From Microcaldota archaeon (GTDB lineage: Archaea; Micrarchaeota; Micrarchaeia; Anstonellales; Bilamarchaeaceae), in the NCBI GenBank assembly GCA_023247345.1, contig JAHFGR010000010.1, forward strand, positions 1-15,450: a DNA stretch of 15,450 nt, written 5' to 3'. Below, in pieces: positions 1 to 5,972 of this stretch. The position numbers and the translations under genes are program-made. Each line of letters begins with the position of its first letter. Within the stretch, counting starts at the first letter, position 1. A model generated the notes under the pieces. The model did not search any database. It was not told where the DNA came from and saw only the letters and a program-made list of their open reading frames with translations.

Positions 1-9
1 ACTTTTCTC

Positions 10-249
10 ATGCAAGTCCTCTACTTATACGATATAAAAGCGAAAAACAAGCAGGAGTTCAACCGCGTAAAGCGCCTATTCTATTATCATCTAAATAAAC
101 TCGATCTACTGAAAATTCACTTTGTCACCAAATCTGTTTTGCTTGCGCCAAGCGAGTTAGAGCGCTTAGTTGATTCTTTTTTCAAACAATTCAAAAACAA
201 GGTAGAAGTTTACAAAGTTCGATGCGAAAAAATAGAAGAGTTACTCTAA
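10..249 (+). CDS. Cas2-like small protein (solo Cas2-fold nuclease homologue)
   Basis: This is a 79-residue protein. It opens with a beta strand ending in YDI (Asp8), the position of the metal-binding aspartate in Cas2. A basic helix rich in Arg/Lys (NRVKRLFYY) follows, then a strand with TKSVL (residues 41-45), matching the QKSVF-type strand of Cas2. A helix beginning SELERL and a last strand VEVYKV complete a ferredoxin-like order. The length fits small Cas2 proteins. Cas2 normally pairs with Cas1 for spacer integration, but related solo proteins (also VapD) can be toxins or unassigned nucleases. No CRISPR repeat is visible here, and anything upstream lies outside the window. The frame is open to the left edge, so an earlier start is possible, but ATG at 10 fits the family start. 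The 3' end overlaps the convergent metallopeptidase gene by 9 bases. Confidence 0.6.
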   Translation: MQVLYLYDIKAKNKQEFNRVKRLFYYHLNKLDLLKIHFVTKSVLLAPSELERLVDSFFKQFKNKVEVYKVRCEKIEELL

Positions 250-1209
250 AGAACTTTTTATTGCTTCAAACTCAGATTGATTTATTCTACCTGCCATAAC
301 TCCATTTCCTAATACATCAAGTACTACATCTCGCAATCCATTTTCCGTTACCGCTATACGGAAATTTTCACCCGTCATTATGTCTTGCTCACCAATCCTT
401 GGTCTCTTTGCTCCGACATCATAAGCAGGAAAAATAATGTCAAAAGAACCAGGACCAAAAACTTCATCAAATTTCTCTCTGACTGGTATAACATCTCTGT
501 ATATCATCATTCTCACTATGTCTTCATTTGTTATCGCGTCCAATCCAACTGCCGCATATAATATAACCGCACTTTTGTATGCGCAGGAGCAGTTACCCAA
601 ATCCTGGCCAAGTTCAATCCCCTTGTCGATTAACATTCTATTCACATATTCAACTATTCCTTCCTCTAACATACTATTTATCCTTACTATGCTGCCTTCG
701 TATCTAAAGCGCGGCAAGACCCTTTCTCCAGAACCTGGGTTTGTTACAAGATCAACCAATGCGTGCAAAATTTCATGGAGCAATTCTCCACCTACTTCTT
801 GCTGCACAGCATCAACGTCTATTTTTACTCTTCCTTCTCCAACTACATAAACTGCCGGCCTGCTAATATCATCATAATCTACTTGCACTCGAGATAAAGC
901 TGCATAAAACATAAACTCAAAATCAGCATACACCTCTGGCGGCAATTCTGATCTCAATTGTTTTAACAGATCTTGATAATCCGCAGCTAAAAATTCCCTG
1001 ATTCTATCTACTGCATCAACTAAAGCTGGAGGAGGCTCAGCCTTTCTTAATATTTTTATTTCATCTATTCTTATATTTTCTCTTGCAAAAACAGTCAAAG
1101 GTGAAACCCAAACAGAAAGCGCAGTAGTAAAAGCAGTTGCGCAAGCAATGAGTTTGGTTGTATTTCTAGTTTCATTTCTTGGCATTTCTCTGCTAAAACC
1201 CAGCTTCAT
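241..1209 (-). CDS. secreted or membrane-anchored HExxH zinc metallopeptidase
   Basis: This is a 322-residue protein. A basic N-terminus is followed by a hydrophobic stretch (about residues 19-42) ending VFA, which looks like a signal peptide or a single anchor. The central sequence contains HEILH at residues 145-149, the zinc and catalytic motif of zincins. About 35 residues later comes LEEGIVEY (181-187), where a glutamate could be the third zinc ligand, as in gluzincins. The remaining C-terminus is unrecognised. The protein probably acts outside the membrane on peptides; its substrate cannot be inferred. ATG at 1209 lies about 26 bases from the centre of a TATA-like TTTTTAAAC on the minus strand (1231-1239), consistent with a leaderless transcript. 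A later Met9 start is possible and would keep the hydrophobic segment. Confidence 0.65.
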   Translation of the reverse strand: MKLGFSREMPRNETRNTTKLIACATAFTTALSVWVSPLTVFARENIRIDEIKILRKAEPPPALVDAVDRIREFLAADYQDLLKQLRSELPPEVYADFEFMFYAALSRVQVDYDDISRPAVYVVGEGRVKIDVDAVQQEVGGELLHEILHALVDLVTNPGSGERVLPRFRYEGSIVRINSMLEEGIVEYVNRMLIDKGIELGQDLGNCSCAYKSAVILYAAVGLDAITNEDIVRMMIYRDVIPVREKFDEVFGPGSFDIIFPAYDVGAKRPRIGEQDIMTGENFRIAVTENGLRDVVLDVLGNGVMAGRINQSEFEAIKSSLE

Positions 1210-1221
1210 TAGGCTATTGTG

Positions 1222-1250
1222 TTTATATATGTTTAAAAATATATGTTTGT
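1222..1250. promoter_or_regulatory. AT-rich divergent promoter region of the metallopeptidase gene and purQ
   Basis: The 77-base gap between the divergent starts holds TATA-like tracts on both strands. GTTTAAAAA at 1231-1239 reads as TTTTTAAAC on the minus strand, placed for a leaderless start at 1209. The motif ATATGTTT occurs twice (1227-1234 and 1241-1248). No Shine-Dalgarno sequence is evident before the purQ ATG, and its TATA box is ambiguous. Confidence 0.4.
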
Positions 1251-1286
1251 CAAAATGCTTTTGAATATTCGCTGTTAATTATACTT

Positions 1287-2054
1287 ATGGAAGCGAACGC
1301 GCTAGTACTTACTGGATACGGAATCAATTGCGAAAAAGAAACCAAACTTGCATTTGAAAAAGCAGGTGGCAAAGCCAGCATATTTCATGTTAACGAGCTT
1401 ATTGCGCAGCCACAGCTTCTAGATAATTTTAATCTTTTCATAATCCCTGGTGGGTTTTCATTCGGTGATGATCTTGGATCTGGTAAAGTTTTTGCAAACA
1501 AATTAATGAAAATAAAAGATCGTGTTTCAAATTTTATAAATTCTGGAAAGCTAGTTCTCGCCATCTGTAACGGTTTCCAGGTTTTAGTAAAAATGGGTCT
1601 GCTTCCATATCCAGATTTTAACCAGCGCGTCACGCTTACAGTCAATGATTCTGGCAAATTCGAGGATCGATGGGTACGGCTAAAATTTAATCCAGCTTCT
1701 CCATGTATTTTTACAAAAGGAATCGATTACATTACTTTGCCAGTTCGCCACGGGGAGGGAAAGTTTTTACCTGCCGATGAGAACATTCTTCGTGACCTTG
1801 CTGAGAAAAATCTAATCACTGCGCAATATTGCGATGAACAAGGCAAATTAGCAGGTTATCCATTCAATCCTAATGGCAGCATTGGTAATATTGCTGGCGT
1901 TTGCGATCCAACTGGTCGCATTTATGGCATGATGCCACATCCGGAAGCATTCAATGAGATAACCAACTCGCCATTATGGTCAAGCGGAAAAATAAGCGAG
2001 GCGCAGGGATTGAAAATATTTAAAAACGCTGTGGGATTTTTGAAATCGATATAA
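1287..2054 (+). CDS. purQ: phosphoribosylformylglycinamidine synthase, glutaminase subunit PurQ
   Basis: This 255-residue protein is a class I glutamine amidotransferase. The nucleophile elbow AICNGFQ places Cys94 at the catalytic position, and MPHPEAF supplies His218 and Glu220 of the triad. The N-terminal part has IIPGGFSFGDDLGSG (about 52-66), a typical PurQ signature. PurQ hydrolyses glutamine and passes ammonia to PurL, with PurS in the separate-subunit system, to convert FGAR to FGAM in de novo purine synthesis. The length fits stand-alone archaeal PurQ. purL and purS are not in the window; purP, for a later step, lies at 12137-13231. The gene is divergent from the metallopeptidase and followed closely by vapBC, which has its own promoter. 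Confidence 0.95.
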   Translation: MEANALVLTGYGINCEKETKLAFEKAGGKASIFHVNELIAQPQLLDNFNLFIIPGGFSFGDDLGSGKVFANKLMKIKDRVSNFINSGKLVLAICNGFQVLVKMGLLPYPDFNQRVTLTVNDSGKFEDRWVRLKFNPASPCIFTKGIDYITLPVRHGEGKFLPADENILRDLAEKNLITAQYCDEQGKLAGYPFNPNGSIGNIAGVCDPTGRIYGMMPHPEAFNEITNSPLWSSGKISEAQGLKIFKNAVGFLKSI

Positions 2055-2063
2055 TTATAAATA
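2055..2063 (+). promoter_or_regulatory. TATA box of vapBC
   Basis: The sequence TTATAAATA is centred 26 bases before the vapB ATG at 2085, the archaeal TATA-to-start distance. The transcript would therefore begin at or next to the ATG, which agrees with the lack of a Shine-Dalgarno sequence. Confidence 0.6.
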
Positions 2064-2065
2064 CA

Positions 2066-2083
2066 TTTAAACATATGTTTAAA
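2066..2083. promoter_or_regulatory. perfect 18-bp palindrome, probable VapB operator
   Basis: TTTAAACATATGTTTAAA is its own reverse complement over all 18 bases. It lies between the TATA box and the vapB ATG, so a bound protein would block transcription start. Toxin-antitoxin operons are generally autorepressed through antitoxin binding to such palindromes. That VapB binds this one is an inference. Confidence 0.65.
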
Positions 2084-2084
2084 C

Positions 2085-2330
2085 ATGGTTAAAACAATCA
2101 CAGTTACAGAAGAAGCATACTTGCATCTAAAAGAAATGAAAAAGGAAGAAGAGAGCTTTACAAAGCTTATTGAGCGCCTCTATCATCAAAAGAAGCCGAT
2201 AAATCTTGATGATTTCATAGGTATTCTCTCTGAAGAACAAGGAAAAGAATTGGAAAAATTATCAAAAGAAGCCAGAAATAGTATTGATGCAGGATTCAAA
2301 AAACGTGCTCGGCAATTGGGATCAAAATGA
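2085..2330 (+). CDS. vapB: antitoxin, VapB family (DUF217-like)
   Basis: This 81-residue protein begins VKTITVTEEAYLHLKEMKKEEESFTKLIERL, the pattern of the archaeal VapB/DUF217 family: a short strand followed by helices forming a DNA-binding N-terminal domain. The C-terminal half (about 40-81) is charged and helical, as expected for the part that wraps and inhibits the toxin. It would neutralise VapC at 2327-2707 and repress its own promoter through the palindrome just upstream. Its stop overlaps the toxin start as ATGA, indicating coupled translation. The family assignment rests on the N-terminal motif and on the toxin partner. Confidence 0.85.
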   Translation: MVKTITVTEEAYLHLKEMKKEEESFTKLIERLYHQKKPINLDDFIGILSEEQGKELEKLSKEARNSIDAGFKKRARQLGSK

Positions 2331-2707
2331 GTTTTTTGCTTGATACCTCAACACTAATCGACCTTTTTGTAAATAGAAAAGACGCGCCTAGAATACGGGA
2401 TTACCTACAGAGCAAGTTTTTTTCTGTTTCAACAGTTACATTTTATGAGATAAATAAAACAAAAAGTCCTGACCCACGTTTAGATGTCTTTTTCAAAAAC
2501 TGTAATCTCGTTTCATTAGATCCAGAATCAGCTAAGCGATCTAGTGAAATATACAAGAAACTTAGAGAACGCGGTGAAATGATTAATGAATTAGATATTC
2601 TAATTGCAGGTATCTCGATCCAAAATAATTTGGAACTAGTTACTAAAGACAACGATTTCAAAAAAATTGCAGTGATTGAGCCGGATTTCAAACTCAAACT
2701 TTTTTGA
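2327..2707 (+). CDS. vapC: PIN-domain ribonuclease toxin VapC
   Basis: This 126-residue protein fits a single PIN domain. The N-terminus FLLDTSTLIDLF has the first metal-binding aspartate, Asp6. FYEI gives Glu41, NELDILIAG gives Asp90, and VTKDNDF gives Asp108 or Asp110, so the acidic active site looks complete. VapC toxins are magnesium-dependent RNases, commonly cutting tRNA or rRNA; the target here cannot be told. Translation starts in the ATGA overlap with vapB. The closest visible hallmark, STxIDLF, is standard for VapC. No sign of decay is seen. Confidence 0.9.
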   Translation: MSFLLDTSTLIDLFVNRKDAPRIRDYLQSKFFSVSTVTFYEINKTKSPDPRLDVFFKNCNLVSLDPESAKRSSEIYKKLRERGEMINELDILIAGISIQNNLELVTKDNDFKKIAVIEPDFKLKLF

Positions 2708-2731
2708 AATCAATTTAAATGGCATGAAATT

Positions 2732-3511
2732 ATGAATTTTGAACGTATTCTAGATCTCAAACCAAACAAACTCGCAACCTTTAATATACAAAATATAAAA
2801 ATCCGCTTAAAATTAGAAGAAAAAGTATTCCTACCTCATCCGGATTCACTTCTTCTGGCTAATTCTATAAAAATAAATCCAGGAGAAAAAGTTTTGGATC
2901 TCGGGCTTGGAACAGGGATTCTTGCAATTACTGCGGCAAAGCTTGGCGCTAGCAAGGTCTTCGGAACAGATACAAATTCAAAAGCAATAAAAAACAGTCA
3001 AAAGAATGCGATTCTAAATAATGTAAGCGAGAAGTGCGTATTCGCACAAGGTAATTTTTTCGAGCCATTTAGAAATGAAAAGTTCGATGTCATAATCGCT
3101 AACGCGCCCCAAATTCCTGGTCCAGGCAATGAAGAGAAGTATTTCAGTCAAGCAACAAACGGTGGATTGGATGGTACAATACCAACAATAAAAATACTTC
3201 GCTCAGCTGCGAAACACATGAATAAAGGCGGGCGTATATACTTTCCGCTAAAAGAGTGGATGGATTGGAAGAGAGTTTTAAAAGAAGCTGGTCATCTATA
3301 CACCTGCAGGAAGATCGCTGAGACGTTTTCTCCTGTTTGGACAAAAGATAAGGTGCGGCTTCATAAAATTTCAAACTTAATTAAAAGAGGAAGAGCGCGT
3401 CGCCATCTCATAAATGGCAAAGTTTATTATAAAATTTGTGTTTATGAATTTGATCAATTCAGATCAAACACAGTGTCGTCAACATTTTTATCCAGTTCTA
3501 GTATTTTATAA
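2732..3511 (+). CDS. class I SAM-dependent methyltransferase, HemK/RsmC-like
   Basis: This is a 259-residue protein. Motif I VLDLGLGTG lies at residues 54-62, and an acidic residue ends the next strand (GTDTNSKAI, Asp80). NAPQIPG at 124-130 stands where HemK/PrmC and RsmC-type enzymes have NPPY or a variant. GGLDG at 144-148 resembles the PrmC GGxDG motif. These features point to N-methylation of a protein glutamine, nucleobase or similar amide/amine, but the substrate is not clear. The C-terminal 60 residues are basic (RGRARRHLINGK) and may bind RNA. The gene starts 24 bases after vapC and could share its transcript. Its last 58 bases overlap the convergent lipoprotein gene, and the Ser-rich tail (SSTFLSSSSIL) is encoded there. 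Confidence 0.75.
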   Translation: MNFERILDLKPNKLATFNIQNIKIRLKLEEKVFLPHPDSLLLANSIKINPGEKVLDLGLGTGILAITAAKLGASKVFGTDTNSKAIKNSQKNAILNNVSEKCVFAQGNFFEPFRNEKFDVIIANAPQIPGPGNEEKYFSQATNGGLDGTIPTIKILRSAAKHMNKGGRIYFPLKEWMDWKRVLKEAGHLYTCRKIAETFSPVWTKDKVRLHKISNLIKRGRARRHLINGKVYYKICVYEFDQFRSNTVSSTFLSSSSIL

Positions 3512-4446
3512 ACAAGTAGCGGTTGCCCGAGTCTTATCTCTCTGCTGTCTGTTTCTAGTTTTTCCATGTAGAACGCCAAACCCAATCCGAGTTCAACATC
3601 GCGCATCTCGTATCCATAACCGCCAAAATCTTTAGCCACATAAAATTTTACTACTTCTCGATCAGCAAATTTCTCAGTTCGCTTTAAGGCGTTAGTCTCC
3701 CTCACATACCTAGCGCCATCTCGTGCATAATATTCATCATAATTATTCTTTGTCTGTTCAACTTCTTTGTCATAACCATCTTCGCTTGCATATGCGTTTG
3801 GTTTTGCATATTTATTTGCGTATAAGTTATAAGCGACGTCAATTGCATCAGTCGGTTTTTTTATGTCTTTATTAGGATCTTCAGAGAGCTTCATTTCGCA
3901 TTTCCATTTTTCTTTGCTTCCCTCAGTTATTGATTGACTTATTACTGTATGTCTCCATAAGCGTGCTGATTTCTTACTGTATATCTCCCTGCCAGTTAAT
4001 GCGTAACTTTTATTATCATAATTTAAGAACTCTGTCGGAGATCCCTCGCACAATCCCTTGCCTTGATAATCCTCATCATATCTATCTATTCTTAGCTTAT
4101 CATCCATAAACCAGATTTTTATTATGCTGCTACTTGGTTGTTCTGGTATCAGCTCTAGTGAACCATACTTTGCAATTGCATCGATATACCCCGACTTAAC
4201 ATAGTAATAACTGGCATAAAAAGATTTCAAATCCTTAAAATTTGTTTGCCATGGTAAAAAGCGCTCTTTCGGCTTTGCTTCTGGAGTGTTTTCGAGTGTC
4301 TTATTTTCTTCTGTGTCAGATTCGTTTATGGTTACATTCGAACCAATGCTTTCATTTTTTGTTTCGTTTTTTTCAACAGATACATTGCCCTTAATACAAC
4401 CTACAAGAAATAGACTAATTAGTAAAATTAGGATAAATCGTTTCAT
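3454..4446 (-). CDS. lipoprotein with sequon-rich linker, function unknown
   Basis: The ATG at 4446 gives 330 residues; an upstream in-frame GTG at 4464 is less likely because the ATG is followed directly by a lipoprotein signal. MKRFILILLISLFLVGC carries a lipobox, LVGC, with Cys17 as the lipidated residue. The next 40 residues contain six N-x-S/T sequons (NVS, NET, NES, NVT, NES, NKT), which looks like a glycosylated, disordered stalk. The remaining ~270 residues form an unrecognised extracellular domain with Cys in GKGLCEG and KWKCEM that could form a disulfide. An A-rich TATA-like tract near 4469-4478 (minus strand) fits a leaderless start, so the gene may be separate from the ORFs upstream. 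The 3' end overlaps the convergent methyltransferase. Confidence 0.7.
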   Translation of the reverse strand: MKRFILILLISLFLVGCIKGNVSVEKNETKNESIGSNVTINESDTEENKTLENTPEAKPKERFLPWQTNFKDLKSFYASYYYVKSGYIDAIAKYGSLELIPEQPSSSIIKIWFMDDKLRIDRYDEDYQGKGLCEGSPTEFLNYDNKSYALTGREIYSKKSARLWRHTVISQSITEGSKEKWKCEMKLSEDPNKDIKKPTDAIDVAYNLYANKYAKPNAYASEDGYDKEVEQTKNNYDEYYARDGARYVRETNALKRTEKFADREVVKFYVAKDFGGYGYEMRDVELGLGLAFYMEKLETDSREIRLGQPLLVYKILELDKNVDDTVFDLN

Positions 4447-4481
4447 GTTTATTATATAATGCACGTATCTTTTTTAATCAA

Positions 4482-4964
4482 TCACATATTCTCTTTTTTT
4501 CCATCTCTTACCAAGGGAGCAGAACCCAGTCCTCTTGATTTGATATAACCACTATGTTCATCGCGCCATACGACAACTACCTCGCCTTTTCTTACGAACG
4601 GTTCGCCAAGTGTTATGCGCTGTCGATCAAATGCAGTTTGAGTTGGCCACCATGTTTGCTCTGGTTTTTTAGGTTTTTGTACTGCCGCAGTGCCTGTTTG
4701 TTTTGGTGTTGGTACCGGCGCTTTTTGCGGTTGAGCATTAGGTTTTGCTGGCCCAACCATACCCCACCATCTTAGTGTGTCTTGTCCAGTTCCGCTCCTT
4801 GTAGCAACTGCAACAAACTCATTTGATCTACGCATTGCTGCTCGCTTAGTAAGAGCATCTTGAAGTGCGAAGCACTTTGAGAGATCGCGAACTTTGTTCG
4901 CGGGATCTCGCTCAAGTGGGAGGATAAAATTTCGTAAGGTCGTCATTGCCATCGCCTTTGTCAA
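4482..4964 (-). CDS. unrecognised proline-rich ORF continuing the frame of the upstream ORF past an amber codon
   Basis: The frame runs directly on from the TAG at 4965-4967 of the upstream ORF. The first codon after the TAG is TTG; ATG codons follow at 4952 and 4946. None has a convincing Shine-Dalgarno sequence, unlike the neighbours, so readthrough, reinitiation and pseudogene all remain possible. Residues 17-36 (from the TTG) are encoded by a double-hairpin element at 4858-4916 and may not be original coding sequence. A segment around NEFVAVATRSGTG looks like a folded strand region. A Pro/Gln/Lys-rich linker follows (about 73-105), then a C-terminal segment with GEVVVVWRDEHSGYI that could be a small beta domain. 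I recognise no family. Confidence 0.45.
   Translation of the reverse strand: MTKAMAMTTLRNFILPLERDPANKVRDLSKCFALQDALTKRAAMRRSNEFVAVATRSGTGQDTLRWWGMVGPAKPNAQPQKAPVPTPKQTGTAAVQKPKKPEQTWWPTQTAFDRQRITLGEPFVRKGEVVVVWRDEHSGYIKSRGLGSAPLVRDGKKENM
4858..4916. repeat. compact double-hairpin palindromic element inside an ORF
   Basis: Hairpin 1 has arms AAGTGC (4863-4868) and GCACTT (4872-4877) around GAA, extendable to 4858-4882 with two G-U pairs. Hairpin 2 has perfect 7-base arms CGCGAAC (4886-4892) and GTTCGCG (4896-4902) around TTT, extended by GAGAT (4881-4885) and ATCTC (4905-4909). The outer pentamers CTTGA (4859-4863) and TCAAG (4912-4916) are also complementary. The element spans about 57 bases, a multiple of three, so it can sit in frame. 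Repeat status elsewhere in the genome is inferred, not seen. Confidence 0.6.
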
Positions 4965-5441
4965 CTATACTGCATGCATTAATGCCATTGAAGCGCTCAC
5001 CTCAATATAATATCTATCTGCGTGTTCGACAAAGCCTTCGTTCAAACTGCTCTGCCCCATTCCATTAACGCGCTCGCTCAACAATACTGGACCAAACTTT
5101 ACTGTGTTGCCGCCAAACGCGTCGTGCGTTACATAGAATTTTCCAGCTCTAGTACTAACATCGTCGACCAAAACGCGTAATCTTTCTGCCTGTGTCCCTT
5201 CTGTAACAACAACCATCTCATCTGTGCATTTTTTTGCATCCTGTTGGCTAATGCATACGAGAAATTTCTCTTCTTTTGCTGTTCTTAAGTCTTCACGAGA
5301 CACAGATTTCAACCTGCCGTTTTTCATTCTAAAAACCTGACCAACTCGAGAAGTTGTCTCGCTAACTGGCTGCGCCGTGAATCGTGCTTGGCCAGTAGCG
5401 CCTTTTCTTGCACCTAATTCTGTTCCATGTGGTAATTGCAT
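4965..5441 (-). CDS. unrecognised 158-residue ORF ending at an amber codon
   Basis: Translation starts at ATG 5441 with a clear Shine-Dalgarno GAGGTGA five bases upstream. That sequence overlaps the TGA stop of the HTH gene, so the two are translationally coupled. The protein has a basic, low-complexity N-terminus (about 1-35). A mixed alpha/beta region follows, including EEKFLVCISQQDAKKC and EMVVVTEG. The last part contains KFYVTHDAFGG and DRYYIEVSASM. No signal peptide, membrane segment or known motif is seen. The stop is TAG, and the same frame stays open for a further 160 codons, so this may be the first half of a 319-codon gene. Function unknown. Confidence 0.6.
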   Translation of the reverse strand: MQLPHGTELGARKGATGQARFTAQPVSETTSRVGQVFRMKNGRLKSVSREDLRTAKEEKFLVCISQQDAKKCTDEMVVVTEGTQAERLRVLVDDVSTRAGKFYVTHDAFGGNTVKFGPVLLSERVNGMGQSSLNEGFVEHADRYYIEVSASMALMHAV

Positions 5442-5445
5442 AGTT

Positions 5446-5757
5446 TCACCTCGTAGTCACCAGCGCTTGCGTAGTTTGCACTGCCCGCCACACAGTCATT
5501 CTAGAAACTCCAAACATATCAGCTAATTCTCTAAAACTATAAGGATGTGTATAATACAATCTAAGCAATTCCTTTAGTTTATCGTCATTAAGCGAGTTTG
5601 GTCTACCGACTTGCTGATCGGAATCAATTTTCTTTTTCTTTTTAAACCGCGGATCATTTCCAACAGAATTAGATACGCCTAACAATACCGCGTCTTCAAC
5701 TACTACTCTACTATTACTGGATTTCGCACCACCCTTTGTTGCCCAAAAGACATCCAC
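5446..5757 (-). CDS. small helix-turn-helix protein resembling the C-terminal domain of Hin-type recombinases
   Basis: The last ~50 residues read QVGRPNSLNDDKLKELL, then ELADMFGVSRMTVWRAV. This is a GRP minor-groove contact followed by a trihelical HTH, the order found in the DNA-binding tail of Hin/Gin serine recombinases and related transposase or regulator HTH domains. No catalytic recombinase domain precedes it. The ~45 N-terminal residues are unrecognised, with a run of five lysines. The given start is GTG at 5757, which lacks a Shine-Dalgarno. The best start signal (GGGGTGA then ATG at 5767) is in the other frame, so a frameshift near the start is suspected. It heads a minus-strand cluster and may regulate it. 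Confidence 0.6.
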   Translation of the reverse strand: MDVFWATKGGAKSSNSRVVVEDAVLLGVSNSVGNDPRFKKKKKIDSDQQVGRPNSLNDDKLKELLRLYYTHPYSFRELADMFGVSRMTVWRAVQTTQALVTTR

Positions 5758-5772
5758 CTTTTGTCATTTCAT

Positions 5773-5779
5773 TCACCCC
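5773..5779 (-). promoter_or_regulatory. strong Shine-Dalgarno pointing to ATG 5767
   Basis: GGGGTGA on the minus strand lies five bases before ATG 5767, ideal spacing. That ATG opens only a 17-codon reading (MTKGGCLLGNKGWCEIQ, then TAA), one base out of frame with the HTH gene. Confidence 0.6.
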
Positions 5780-5815
5780 ATTTTTTTATTGTATTGTAAA
5801 TTTGTGCTCGTATCG

Positions 5816-5824
5816 CATATAAAG
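5816..5824 (-). promoter_or_regulatory. TATA box for the HTH gene cluster
   Basis: CTTTATATG on the minus strand is centred about 26 bases before position 5793, leaving a short leader that includes the Shine-Dalgarno at 5773-5779. The placement is consistent with a leadered transcript for the minus-strand cluster. Confidence 0.45.
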
Positions 5825-5930
5825 CGTACGTCACGCTAATTCCAATCCAATGTTTTATTTTCTGGTCTGTTAGGTATTTATATATGGGAATATTTATAAA
5901 TAGTTGTCACTAAAGTAAAAATATTTGATA

Positions 5931-5950
5931 CATTTATAAACATTTATAAA
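5931..5950 (+). promoter_or_regulatory. tandemly duplicated TATA element before the beta-helix protein gene
   Basis: The decamer CATTTATAAA occurs twice head to tail. The second copy's TTTATAAA (5943-5950) is centred 26 bases before ATG 5973, as for a leaderless gene. A third ATTTATAAA lies at 5892-5900. The duplicated copy could give a second start 10 bases upstream. Confidence 0.55.
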
Positions 5951-5972
5951 CACTTCCTTACATAACCATATA

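Noticed and set aside
437..850. Plus-strand open frame of 137 codons
   Set aside because: It lies opposite the metallopeptidase coding sequence with its HExxH motif and shows no start signal or recognisable protein.
4464..4464. GTG start for the 330-residue lipoprotein
   Set aside because: The ATG at 4446 is followed directly by a complete lipoprotein signal, and a TATA-like tract is positioned for it.
4965..4967. Genome-wide reassignment of TAG
   Set aside because: TAG also ends the large lipoprotein gene (6781-6783) and the 268-residue gene (12085-12087) at plausible places, so TAG still works as a stop. Only local readthrough remains open.
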